From Massilia sp. PAMC28688 (GTDB taxonomy: Bacteria > Pseudomonadota > Gammaproteobacteria > Burkholderiales > Burkholderiaceae_D), in assembly GCF_019443445.1 (NCBI RefSeq), contig NZ_CP080378.1, positions 1,488,001 through 1,552,000 of the forward strand: a stretch of DNA of 64,000 bases. Direction: 5' to 3'. Positions within the stretch are counted from its first letter, which is position 1, and each line of letters starts with the position of its first letter. Both the position numbers and the translations under genes were made by a program. The notes below the pieces were generated by a model, which saw only the letters and a program-made list of their open reading frames with translations, was not told the DNA's origin and made no database searches. Positions 8,380 to 17,784 of the stretch are shown piece after piece.

Positions 8380-9716
8380 TGGACAAGCCACGCGGCCTGC
8401 GCCTTTCGCTCGTCACGCGCTGGTCGGCGCTGGTGGCCACGCTCATGATCCTGGGCGTGGTCATTGCGCTGGTCCTTGATCATTTTTTGCCAGACCAGCC
8501 GCTGCTGGTGGGAGCGCTGTGCATGGCATGCGTGATTCCGATGGCGGTCATCACCATCCGCGCGCAGATCCAGCCCATTCTTTCCATGTTCCGCGCGCTG
8601 GAAGGCACGGTGACCAGTTACAAGGATGGCGACTTTTCCTTCGGCCTGCACTGGGACCAGAATGACGAAATGGCCGACCTGGTGCGGGCTCACAACGCCC
8701 TTGGTGAAGTGCTGCGCGAACAGCGCCTGGCGCTGGTGCAGCGCGAACTGCTGCTCGACACCATGGTCCAGAACACGCCGGTGGCCATGCTGCTGGTAGG
8801 TGACGCATCGAGTGCCGGCGCCATCATGTACGCCAACCTCTCGGCGCGCCAACTGCTCAACCAGGGGCGCAAGCTGGAGGGGCATCACCTGAGCGAAATC
8901 ATGGAGACCGCAGCGCCGGCCCTGGTCGACGCGCTGGCGCGCGGCGGCGATGGGCTGTTCACCGCTGGTGAAGGCGACGAAGAAGAGGTGTACCACCTGG
9001 CTCGCCGCACCTTTACCCTGAATGGACGGCGCCACGAACTGCTGCTGCTGCGCCAGCTGACGCAGGAATTGCGGCGCCAGGAAGTACAGACCTGGAAGAA
9101 GGTCATCCGCGTCATCAGCCACGAATTGAATAATTCGCTGGCGCCCCTTACCTCCCTTGCGCACTCGGGGGCAGAGCTGGTACGGCGCGGCCAGACCGAG
9201 CGCCTGCCGCAGATATTGCAGACCATCGAAGAACGCACCCGGCACCTGGAAACCTTCATCCTTGGCTATGCGCGCTTTGCCAAACTCCCCACGCCGCGCA
9301 TCGAAGCGTGCGATTGGAAGGTGTTCGTTGCGCGCCTGGCTTCGGAGGTGAAATTCAAGCTGGCTGGTTCGCTGCCGACCGAGCGGGCATGGTTTGACCA
9401 GGCACAGATCGAGCAGGCGCTTCTGAACCTGCTCAAGAACGCCCACGAATCGGGCTCCTCGCCGGAGCAGGTGGAACTGCACATCAAGAGCGCCATGGGC
9501 ATGCTGCGCATTGAAGTGGCGGACCGTGGGCACGGCATGAATGATGCGGTACTGACCAACGCGCTCGTACCGTTCTATTCCACCAAACGCAGTGGCACGG
9601 GGTTGGGCCTGGCCCTGGCGCGCGAGATTGCGGAGGCCCATGGCGGTCGCATCACGTTGGCCAACCGCGACGGCGGCGGCCTGACCGTGACGCTGATCCT
9701 GCCGATGCCCATGTAA
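8379..9716 (+). CDS. Sensor histidine kinase of the ABC operon
   Basis: A 445-residue membrane kinase. Two N-terminal helices (about 13-55: WSALVATLMILGVVIALVL and a second after DQPL) are followed by a HAMP-like linker, a PAS-like segment (near 125-215), the H-box VISHELNNSLAPL (phospho-acceptor His near residue 248) and an HATPase with NLLKNAHES, DRGHGM and GTGLGLALA. The ATG overlaps the regulator stop in TGATG, indicating translational coupling. There is almost no periplasmic loop between the helices, so it may sense the membrane or the neighbouring transporter rather than a soluble ligand; that is inference. Confidence 0.94.
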   Translation: MDKPRGLRLSLVTRWSALVATLMILGVVIALVLDHFLPDQPLLVGALCMACVIPMAVITIRAQIQPILSMFRALEGTVTSYKDGDFSFGLHWDQNDEMADLVRAHNALGEVLREQRLALVQRELLLDTMVQNTPVAMLLVGDASSAGAIMYANLSARQLLNQGRKLEGHHLSEIMETAAPALVDALARGGDGLFTAGEGDEEEVYHLARRTFTLNGRRHELLLLRQLTQELRRQEVQTWKKVIRVISHELNNSLAPLTSLAHSGAELVRRGQTERLPQILQTIEERTRHLETFILGYARFAKLPTPRIEACDWKVFVARLASEVKFKLAGSLPTERAWFDQAQIEQALLNLLKNAHESGSSPEQVELHIKSAMGMLRIEVADRGHGMNDAVLTNALVPFYSTKRSGTGLGLALAREIAEAHGGRITLANRDGGGLTVTLILPMPM

Positions 9717-9724
9717 AATGGGGC

Positions 9725-10492
9725 ATGCCCGACCTTTCGCCTGCCAGCCATTTTGACGCCCCGGGCCACCCGCCCGCCACCATCACCGAGTTTCGCGGGG
9801 TTCGCTCGCTGCACCTGGGTACCTCCTGGGTACAGGGCGCCATGCGCCTGGCAAAGCCCGACCACATCGAACTGGAATACGTCCAGATGATGATGATGTG
9901 GATGCTGTTCCTGGACCAGCCGCGCCACATTGTGCAGCTTGGCCTGGGCAGCGCCGCCCTGACCAAATTCAGCTACCAGCGTTTTCCGACCGCGCGCGTG
10001 TCGGTGGCCGAACTCAATCCCAACGTGATCGGGATCTGCCACGCCATGTTCGGGCTGCCGCCCAACGACGCGCGCCTGAACGTGCGCGAGATGGACGCCA
10101 TGGATTTTGTGCTCGACAAGGCCAACCACGGCACGGTGGACGTGCTGCAGGTGGACCTGTACGACGAAGAGGCACGCGGCCCGGTGCTGGACTCGCAGGA
10201 GTTTTACCAGGCGTGCTTCGACTGCCTGACGGATGACGGCATCATGACCGCCAACGTGTTTGGCGACTTCAGCAACTACGACAAGAACCTGCTCAACATG
10301 GAACTGGTGTTCGATGCGGTGGTATGGCTGCCTGAAGTGCACGATGCGAACATCGTCGTCATCGCTTTCAAAAAGGCGCCGCAGATCGACTTCAGCGTGC
10401 TGTATGAGCGCGCCAATGCCATCAAGAAGACCATGAACCTGCCGGCCAAGAACTGGGTGACGGGCCTCAAGGCGTGGATGGCGGAACAGTAG
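9725..10492 (+). CDS. Spermidine synthase-like methyltransferase-fold protein
   Basis: A 255-residue protein with the Rossmann core of polyamine synthases. The nucleotide-binding loop is VQLGLGSAALTKF (near residue 76), followed by the acidic strand-end VSVAELNPNV and a DVLQVDLYDE block matching the catalytic D-x-x-D region of spermidine synthase. The N-terminal beta-domain for putrescine aminopropyl transfer is short, so true spermidine synthase activity is doubtful. Such 'spermidine synthase-like' genes are common in Burkholderiales. It starts 8 bases after the kinase stop and may be read through from the ABC operon. Confidence 0.8.
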   Translation: MPDLSPASHFDAPGHPPATITEFRGVRSLHLGTSWVQGAMRLAKPDHIELEYVQMMMMWMLFLDQPRHIVQLGLGSAALTKFSYQRFPTARVSVAELNPNVIGICHAMFGLPPNDARLNVREMDAMDFVLDKANHGTVDVLQVDLYDEEARGPVLDSQEFYQACFDCLTDDGIMTANVFGDFSNYDKNLLNMELVFDAVVWLPEVHDANIVVIAFKKAPQIDFSVLYERANAIKKTMNLPAKNWVTGLKAWMAEQ

Positions 10493-10629
10493 AGTAATCC
10501 AGGCCAGCCAGTGACCCGCGCCTGAACGAATTGCGCTTGACCGGCGCGCCGCCTTGGCCGATCATCGCTGGGGCAGCGAAAAGCGCTACCTGTTCGCAGC
10601 ACCCTACTCATCAACGGAGGCATAAATAC

Positions 10630-11424
<795 letters not shown>

Positions 11425-11433
11425 TCAAGTCTG

Positions 11434-11459
11434 CCGGCCCTCAGAGGGCCGGTTTTTTT
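11434..11459 (+). terminator. Rho-independent terminator
   Basis: An 8-bp perfect stem CCGGCCCT/AGGGCCGG with a CAG loop is followed by seven T residues (11453-11459). It lies 10 bases after the stop of the secreted methyltransferase-fold gene. Confidence 0.95.
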
Positions 11460-11490
11460 CAAGCTTCACATTCTTACGCCAGACATCAAC

Positions 11491-13032
11491 ATGACCGCTT
11501 CGCGCATCATCGCCGCGCTTGTACTTGCCGCTACCAGCCACCTGGCCGTTGCCCAGGAAACGCCTCGGGTCGAATCATCGGTGCCGGTGCCCGCCCAGGA
11601 GATTCCACCGAGTCTCGAGAACTCCGTCGTCAAGGTGTTCGCCACCCTGCGCCGGCCGGACCCGTTCCGGCCGTGGGGCAAGGCAGCGCCGGCGGAAGTG
11701 ACCGGTTCCGGCGTGGTCATCGAAGGCCGCCGCATCCTGACCAACGCGCACGTGGTTGGATACGCGAGCCAAGTACAGATCCAGGCCAACGAAGCAGGCG
11801 ACAAGGTATCGGCCACGGTGGTCGCGGTGGCCCGCGACATGGACCTGGCGGTGCTGAAGCTGGACGACGAATCGTTTTTCGACACCCATGCGCCGCTGCC
11901 CCGCGCCAGCGTGCTGCCCAATGTCCGCGACCAGGTATTCGCGTATGGCTACCCGACCGGCGGCACGTCGCTCTCGATCACCAAGGGCATCGTGTCCCGT
12001 ATCGAATTTGTGAACTACAGCTTTGACACGGCGGGCCTGCGTATCCAGATTGACGCGGCGATCAATTCCGGCAACAGCGGCGGGCCCGCAATCGCCGGCG
12101 ACAAGATGGTGGGACTGGCCTTTGGCGCGGCATCAAACGCGCAGAGCATCGGTTACATCATCCCCAATGAGGAAGTCGAGCTGTTCCTGCGCGACGTAGC
12201 CGACGGTCGTTACGACGGCAAGCCTGCGCTTCTGGCCGACACGCAGACCCTGGAAAATCCTACTTTGCGCGCGTTCCTCAAGCTCGATAAATCCGTGACC
12301 GGCGCCGTGGTGCAAAGCACCGGTGTGGACGACCCGGCCTTTCCGCTCAAGGAGTGGGATGTGATTTCGAAGATCGGCAATTCATCGGTCGACAACCAGT
12401 CCATGGTGCAGCTGGGGAGCAACCTGCGCGTACGCTTTCAATACCGGGTGCAGCAGCTGGCCAAAAACGGCAAAGTGCCCCTGACGATTTACCGGGACGG
12501 CAAACGGATGGAGCTTAACGTGCCGGTGGTGACGGGCCGCAAACTCCTGATTCCGGACCTGAACGGCGGGTATCCCTCGTACTTCATCTATGGCCCGATC
12601 GTGTTCTCGCGCGCCACTGCGGAGTTCCTCAACTTCATGGCGGGGAATCCTAACGCGCTCAATTCATATGGCTGGGTAGCCAGCCCGCTGGTGACGCGCC
12701 GCAGCGACGAGCCGACGCCCGAGCGCGAAGAACTGGTGGTGGTGAGTTCTCCGTTTTTCCCGCACAAGCTGGTGACGGGCTACAGCAACCGTTTTGGTTC
12801 GGTGATCTATTCGATCAACAAGGTCCCGGTGCGCAGCCTGGCACACCTGGTGACGCTGCTGCGCGATGCGACCGATGACACCATCGTCATCCACTTCGAC
12901 CAGCGCGGTGGCGAGAACATGGTGCTCAAGCGCGAGGACATGCTGGCAGCGACGGAAGAGGTGTTGTCCGATAACGGCATTCGACTTCAGGGGACGAAGG
13001 ATATGATGGATATTTGGAATCGCAAGAAGTAG
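11491..13032 (+). CDS. DegP/HtrA-like periplasmic serine protease with PDZ domains
   Basis: A 513-residue protein with a signal peptide (MTASRIIAALVLAATSHLAVA) and a trypsin-like domain whose triad is visible: His in LTNAHVVG (near 86), Asp in RDMDLAVLKLD (near 118) and Ser in NSGNSGGPA (near 196). The C-terminal half holds PDZ-like segments (ISKIGNSSVDNQS near 295, YSINKVPVRSLAHLVTLL near 445). The closest known group is the Deg family with extended PDZ region (plant Deg/NMA111-like), rather than DegP itself, because only one canonical PDZ is obvious. Likely periplasmic protein quality control. Confidence 0.88.
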   Translation: MTASRIIAALVLAATSHLAVAQETPRVESSVPVPAQEIPPSLENSVVKVFATLRRPDPFRPWGKAAPAEVTGSGVVIEGRRILTNAHVVGYASQVQIQANEAGDKVSATVVAVARDMDLAVLKLDDESFFDTHAPLPRASVLPNVRDQVFAYGYPTGGTSLSITKGIVSRIEFVNYSFDTAGLRIQIDAAINSGNSGGPAIAGDKMVGLAFGAASNAQSIGYIIPNEEVELFLRDVADGRYDGKPALLADTQTLENPTLRAFLKLDKSVTGAVVQSTGVDDPAFPLKEWDVISKIGNSSVDNQSMVQLGSNLRVRFQYRVQQLAKNGKVPLTIYRDGKRMELNVPVVTGRKLLIPDLNGGYPSYFIYGPIVFSRATAEFLNFMAGNPNALNSYGWVASPLVTRRSDEPTPEREELVVVSSPFFPHKLVTGYSNRFGSVIYSINKVPVRSLAHLVTLLRDATDDTIVIHFDQRGGENMVLKREDMLAATEEVLSDNGIRLQGTKDMMDIWNRKK

Positions 13033-13597
13033 CGTGAAGCGTCACTGCAGCGGCAACAGTTCCGGCGCAGCCCTTCGCTTCCTTTCAAACGAGACACTAG
13101 CGATCAGCTTGTACCGGGATGTCGGCTACGCCCCTGTTGCTTCGCACTAGTCGCCGCGATTCCGGAAAGTGATGAACCCCTAAGCAGGACAAGAGTTTGG
13201 TAGCGTCGCCGCAGACTGCGAAAGTTGACCGTGGGTACATGTGCGGTTGCGATGAGTCCGCGATCAGGACATTTGATCCAGCCCGTTTCATACAACCCAA
13301 GAGGAACGTATGGCCCATCATTTAAGGAACAGAATTAAGGGCGCGACTGTTGGAATATGGATCTGTTTTTTTCGGTAGGGGTTTTGTCGACACGTCTGCA
13401 AGCAGCTTGTGTCGAGATGTCGGCGCATACACTTTGATAGTGCGCTTGCAGGCGCGGCTGCTTCATAGTGTTTTCAATATACGACAACGAGGCCGGGCCG
13501 ACCTTTTTTAGCTTCCATCGCTTAAGAATAAATCACGAAGCGCCGCTTCCGTAACTTACTTAATCCCCATTCGAAGCCGCTATAAAATCCAATGCTA
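13033..13597. other. 565-base intergenic stretch, no convincing gene
   Basis: Between the protease and the small secreted protein, base composition becomes less GC-rich. Short frames exist on the - strand (for example 13097-13321) but have no recognisable domain, ribosome site or codon pattern. I found no repeat, tRNA or terminator that I would defend here. Confidence 0.5.
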
Positions 13598-13963
13598 TCA
13601 GTCCGGTCCTTGAACGAAATAGACACTCGGTACGGCTCCCCAGCTTGGAAGCGTGGTGCAAGTCATACCATTTGGGTTGTAAAAAGTAGTGACCGTCTTG
13701 CCCGAAATTCGAGCTGCAAGTAACGATGCGTACACAATTTTGCAACTCGCAACTTTCATGTTAAAGCTGCCCTGGTCAGCGACATTGCAGATTCCGTGGG
13801 TCGGCGTGCCTCCGACGGCTACCATGATAGTCCCACCCTGGTCGATGCCCAAATAGTTTACCGGACCTGTGCAACTATAGTTTGCTAGACACGTTGGCGA
13901 AACGAGCAGGCTTACCAGGCCAAGCACCGCAGCTGACTTTTTTACTTTGTGAAGCGTATTCAT
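13598..13963 (-). CDS. Small secreted protein of unknown function
   Basis: The ATG at 13963 gives a 121-residue protein with a signal peptide (KKSAAVLGLVSLLVSPTCLA) and a mature domain of about 95 residues with four cysteines (in YSCTGP, GICNV, ASCKI, MTCTT), compatible with two disulfides. The pattern of short beta-strands with conserved Cys resembles other small exported proteins of Oxalobacteraceae that have no assigned function. An in-frame TTG three codons upstream is the only alternative start. It lies in a lower-GC region next to the unannotated 565-base gap. Confidence 0.7.
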   Translation of the reverse strand: MNTLHKVKKSAAVLGLVSLLVSPTCLANYSCTGPVNYLGIDQGGTIMVAVGGTPTHGICNVADQGSFNMKVASCKIVYASLLAARISGKTVTTFYNPNGMTCTTLPSWGAVPSVYFVQGPD

Positions 13964-14169
13964 TTTTCTCAAATCACTTTCGCTAGCTATTCCGAGGTCA
14001 TGTCAAAGCATACCCGCTTCATCGACCATTGCTCAAAATTTTGCTGAACCGGCGCGGATCGTAACATGGAAGTTGAGCAAAAGATATTATTTATTAGAGA
14101 GGGCGGATCGATGCAATCAAAGTACGCCTTGTATGCCGCTTCTTACAGCGACCCTGGCAAAAATGCTCC

Positions 14170-15783
14170 CTACTTCGCTTGCTTGACAGGCGTCAGCGCC
14201 AAATCCGCAAAGTCAAAACTAAAGTCCGTCTCGTCCGACACCGGCGCCATCTTCACCCGGTCGATACTGCCATCAGGATTCAGCTGGAACGTTACGTAAG
14301 CATCAGCGCGGAAGGAGCGCTCATTCCAGCGCACGATGAACGTGTCGTGCTGGAAGTGTTCCAGCTCACCTGTCAGGCTAGGCGTCTTCGAGAAGCTCAT
14401 CACCTGCTTGTTGCCGACCTTCTTGATCGTCACATCGCCATACCACGGGTCCACGTAGGTGCCTTCATATGACGCCAGCGGCAGCGATGGCGACGAGCGC
14501 GCCGGGCGCGTACCCTTGACCTTCTGCTGCTGCGCCAGGTCCTTGGCTGCGGCTTCCTTCTCGGCGTCGTTGAACAGCTTGATCCAGTCCGTCGCCGGCA
14601 CCTTCAGGTAGTGATCCATGATGCGATACGACAGCGACGTCATGACGCCGCCGTTTTCGGCATTGGTCAAAATCGCGATGCCGAGATTCTCTTCCGGGAC
14701 CATCAACACGCGCGAATAAAAGCCAAACAGCGCCCCGCCATGCATGGCCAGCTTGCGTCCCTTGTAGTCGCGCAGCTGGAAGCCCAGGCCATACGCGAAG
14801 AAGTTCGGCTTGGTCGAGGCCAGCGCCTTGGACGGCTCGCCGATCTTCATCGGGGTCTGGGCAGTCCACATTTCGCGGCTTTGCTTGGCGCTGAACAGGC
14901 GCTGCTCCTTGCCTGCCGCATCCTTGCCAATTACACCCTCATTCATCAGCACCATCATCCACTTGGCGATGTCTTCGGCATTGGTGTTCAGGCCAACGGC
15001 GCCGACAGCGTTATCCACCGGCATGGGCGTGACGACGCGGGTCGTGCCATCGACTTTGCTGTGCGGACTGGACACGTTGGCCCGCGCCGCGTTCTCCGCC
15101 AGGCTCACGGTCGTGTCGTTCATGCCCACGGGTTTGAGGATACGTTCGCGAATGGTCTCGCCCCAGCTCTTGCCCGACTTTTGCGCGATGATCTTGCCTG
15201 CCACGATATACAGCAGGTTGTCGTACGCGTAGCTGTTGCGAAAGCTCGTCGCCGGCTTGATGTAGCGCAGGCGATGGATGATGTCGTCCGTCGAAAACTG
15301 TGTGGTCGGCCACCACAGCAGGTCACCGGCGCCCAGCCCCAGGCCGCTGCGGTGCACCAGCAGGTCGCGCACCGTCATTTCGTGCGTGACGTACGGATCG
15401 TACATCTGGAAGTCCGGCAGGTGCTTGGTGACCGGGTCATCCCATTTCAGCTTGCCCTCATCCACCAGCATCGCCAGCGCCGCGGCGGTGAACGCCTTGG
15501 AGTTCGAGGCGATCTCGAAGATCGTCTTGCCGTCCACCGGCGTGGGTTTACCCAGCTCGCGCACGCCAAAGCCGCGGGTTGCCACTACCTTGCCATCCTT
15601 GACAATGGCGATGGCGACTCCCGGAACGTCGAACACCTTCATGGCGCGCTGGACATCCGCTTCCAGGTCGTAGGCGCTCGCTGGCGCGGTAGCGCTCACC
15701 GGTGCGGCGGCGGGTTGGGCCAGTGCGCCGGCGGCGCTGAAGGCGAAGACGAGTGCTGCTGCGATGCGGGTCATTGAATGCAC
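14170..15783 (-). CDS. Serine hydrolase, class C beta-lactamase/D-alanyl carboxypeptidase fold
   Basis: A 537-residue exported protein with a signal peptide (MTRIAAALVFAFSAAGALA). Its penicillin-binding-like domain has SxxK in SNSKAFT (near residue 93) and YxN in NSYAYDNLLY (near 185). The usual K-T-G box is replaced by a MHGGALFGF-type HGG, as in esterase/peptidase members. A C-terminal domain of about 100 residues (LASYEGTYVDPWYGDV...) resembles the lipocalin-like DUF3471 tail. The start is GTG at 15783 with AAGGAA 7 bases upstream, and this site overlaps the stop of the M1 peptidase gene. The two are therefore one operon, probably for peptide scavenging. Confidence 0.88.
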   Translation of the reverse strand: MHSMTRIAAALVFAFSAAGALAQPAAAPVSATAPASAYDLEADVQRAMKVFDVPGVAIAIVKDGKVVATRGFGVRELGKPTPVDGKTIFEIASNSKAFTAAALAMLVDEGKLKWDDPVTKHLPDFQMYDPYVTHEMTVRDLLVHRSGLGLGAGDLLWWPTTQFSTDDIIHRLRYIKPATSFRNSYAYDNLLYIVAGKIIAQKSGKSWGETIRERILKPVGMNDTTVSLAENAARANVSSPHSKVDGTTRVVTPMPVDNAVGAVGLNTNAEDIAKWMMVLMNEGVIGKDAAGKEQRLFSAKQSREMWTAQTPMKIGEPSKALASTKPNFFAYGLGFQLRDYKGRKLAMHGGALFGFYSRVLMVPEENLGIAILTNAENGGVMTSLSYRIMDHYLKVPATDWIKLFNDAEKEAAAKDLAQQQKVKGTRPARSSPSLPLASYEGTYVDPWYGDVTIKKVGNKQVMSFSKTPSLTGELEHFQHDTFIVRWNERSFRADAYVTFQLNPDGSIDRVKMAPVSDETDFSFDFADLALTPVKQAK

Positions 15784-15794
15784 GGTACGGTTCC

Positions 15795-17651
15795 TTAGTT
15801 GCTGGCCATTTGCTTGTCGACGCTCTTTTGCGTGGCCGGGTGATAACGCTCGCGCGCCTTTTTATAGACTGCGTCGGCCCATGCCTTGTCCTGCGGCTGC
15901 TTGCGCAGCGCCGTGTACAAGGGCACCACAAACTTCTGGCGCCCCACGCTCATGAGGAAGTCGTTGAGCGGCGCGCGAATGTCGCGGTTGCCGGCGTTGA
16001 TCGAGGCGCGGTAAAAGCGGAAAGCCACTTCGTTGTTGCCGGTCCTGGCAAGGCCAAACGCCTGGTCCAGTTCCTTGAGCTGCGCGGCAGTGGCCTTGCC
16101 ATCGATATCGTTGAGGAACTTCATCCACTCGGTGGCGTTCCACTTCTTCGTATCCAGTTTGGCGGTAGCCAGTTCGCCCTTGAGCCATGCGGCGCGGGCA
16201 GTGTCGAGTGCCGCCAGGCGCTGCGACACGGCGCGCGGCGCGCTGGCCGGTATGCCCGGTCCATACAGCCACTCGTCCAGTTCCTTCTCCGTCATCACGC
16301 CGGGATTTTTGGCCAGCAGGTGCTTGCGCAGGTAGTCCACAAACTGCTCGGTCGTCACGCTCTGGAAAGCGTGCGAATCGAACCAGCTGCGCAGGAAGGG
16401 ATCAAACTTGGCGCGGCCGGCGCGCTGCTCCAGCGTGCGCAGGAACCAGGCGCCCTTGGGGTAGACCAGCCCGTCGTCGGTATAGGTATCAGCCGAGGTA
16501 TCCGGGTCGCGCGTGACCAGCGCCTGCTTGGCAGGTGCAATGGTGGCCAGCGACGCCAGCGCTTCTTCCTGCTCCAGCTGCAGGTTCATGGTCGCGACTT
16601 CCTCGCCATACATCGATTCCAGGATGCGCGTGGTGACGTAGGTAGTGAAACCTTCGTTAAGCCAGAAGTGCTTCCACGAGGCGTTGGTCACCAGGTTGCC
16701 GGACCAGCTGTGCGCCAGTTCGTGCGCCACCAGGTCCACCAGGCTGCGGTCGCCGGCGATCATGGTCGGCGTCAGGAATGTCAGGCGCGGGTTCTCCATG
16801 CCGCCAATCGGGAATGATGGCGGCAGCACGAGCATGTCGTAACGTCCCCAGCGATACGGGCCGTACAGCGACTCGGCGGCCTTGATCATCTTTTCGGTAT
16901 CGGCAAATTCGTATGCGGCAGCCTTGATGCGCTTGGGCTCCGCGTACACACCAGTGCGCGGGCCAAGCGTGCGCACGTCGATCTCGCCGATGCCGATCGC
17001 CAGCAGGTAAGAAGGAATCGCCTGCGGCATCTTGAAGCGCCAGCCACCCTTGCCTGTTGCCTTGGGATCGTTATCGGCGCTCATGACCACGCGCAGGCCT
17101 TGTGGCGCATCGATGCGGGCGCTGTAGGTAAAGCGCACGGCAGGCGTGTCCTGCACCGGCACCCATGAGCGGGCATCGATGGTTTGCGACTGGCTGAACA
17201 TGAAAGGCTTCTTGCCCGACATGGTCTGCACCGGGTTGAGCCACTGCAGGGCACTGGCCGTGGGCGCCGTGCGGTAGTGAATGCGCACCTTGCGCGGCTG
17301 TCCGGGAGCGGCGATGTGCAGCGCCTGCCCTTTTTCAGCATCGCGTGCATCGAGCTTGTAGGTCACAGGGGTCCAGCTGCCGTTGGCGCCAAGCGCTTCG
17401 ATCTTGCTGATCGCCAGGTCGCGCGTGTCCAGGTCCAGGGTATTCGCCTTCTTGTCGATCCAGTCGAGCGACAGCTCGGCAAATCCGGACAGCGTCCTGG
17501 TGCCGAAATCGGCCTTCAGGTCCATGTGCAGGTCGGTGGTTTTCACCTGGTCATAGCGAGCGTAGCTAAGGGGATCCTGGGCGAATGCAAAGGCACTGCA
17601 CTGGGCGATGAAGAGGCACGCGGCGGCGCGCAAGGTGCTGATGGTGTACAT
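15795..17651 (-). CDS. M1 family zinc aminopeptidase, secreted
   Basis: A 618-residue protein. The ATG at 17651 is preceded by AGGAGA and starts a signal peptide ending in AFAFA. The gluzincin signature is complete: GGMENP (substrate N-terminus recognition), HELAHSW (zinc HExxH) and NEGFTTY carrying the third zinc ligand Glu 18 residues on. The C-terminal helical domain resembles the leukotriene A4 hydrolase type. It should remove N-terminal residues from peptides outside the cytoplasm. The serine hydrolase gene follows after 11 bases with overlapping ribosome site. Confidence 0.93.
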   Translation of the reverse strand: MYTISTLRAAACLFIAQCSAFAFAQDPLSYARYDQVKTTDLHMDLKADFGTRTLSGFAELSLDWIDKKANTLDLDTRDLAISKIEALGANGSWTPVTYKLDARDAEKGQALHIAAPGQPRKVRIHYRTAPTASALQWLNPVQTMSGKKPFMFSQSQTIDARSWVPVQDTPAVRFTYSARIDAPQGLRVVMSADNDPKATGKGGWRFKMPQAIPSYLLAIGIGEIDVRTLGPRTGVYAEPKRIKAAAYEFADTEKMIKAAESLYGPYRWGRYDMLVLPPSFPIGGMENPRLTFLTPTMIAGDRSLVDLVAHELAHSWSGNLVTNASWKHFWLNEGFTTYVTTRILESMYGEEVATMNLQLEQEEALASLATIAPAKQALVTRDPDTSADTYTDDGLVYPKGAWFLRTLEQRAGRAKFDPFLRSWFDSHAFQSVTTEQFVDYLRKHLLAKNPGVMTEKELDEWLYGPGIPASAPRAVSQRLAALDTARAAWLKGELATAKLDTKKWNATEWMKFLNDIDGKATAAQLKELDQAFGLARTGNNEVAFRFYRASINAGNRDIRAPLNDFLMSVGRQKFVVPLYTALRKQPQDKAWADAVYKKARERYHPATQKSVDKQMASN

Positions 17652-17732
17652 GTCGTCTCCTGTTGGGCGCAGGCAGAATATCACTTTCACCAATCGAACG
17701 AAAGCGCCACGGCATTGTCCATACAGCACACG

Positions 17733-17761
17733 AAAAAAAGCCCGCCTTCGAAAAAGCGGGC
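17733..17761 (-). terminator. Rho-independent terminator for the PHP-domain gene
   Basis: Read on the - strand, GCCCGC (17761-17756) pairs with GCGGGC (17745-17740) and is followed by seven T residues (17739-17733). It lies 24 bases downstream of the stop at 17785. Confidence 0.9.
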
Positions 17762-17784
17762 CCGAAGAGAAAAGCAAACTGTAT

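Noticed and set aside
13097..13321. 74-codon - strand frame in the 565-base gap
   Set aside because: No ribosome site, no domain, and composition does not look coding.
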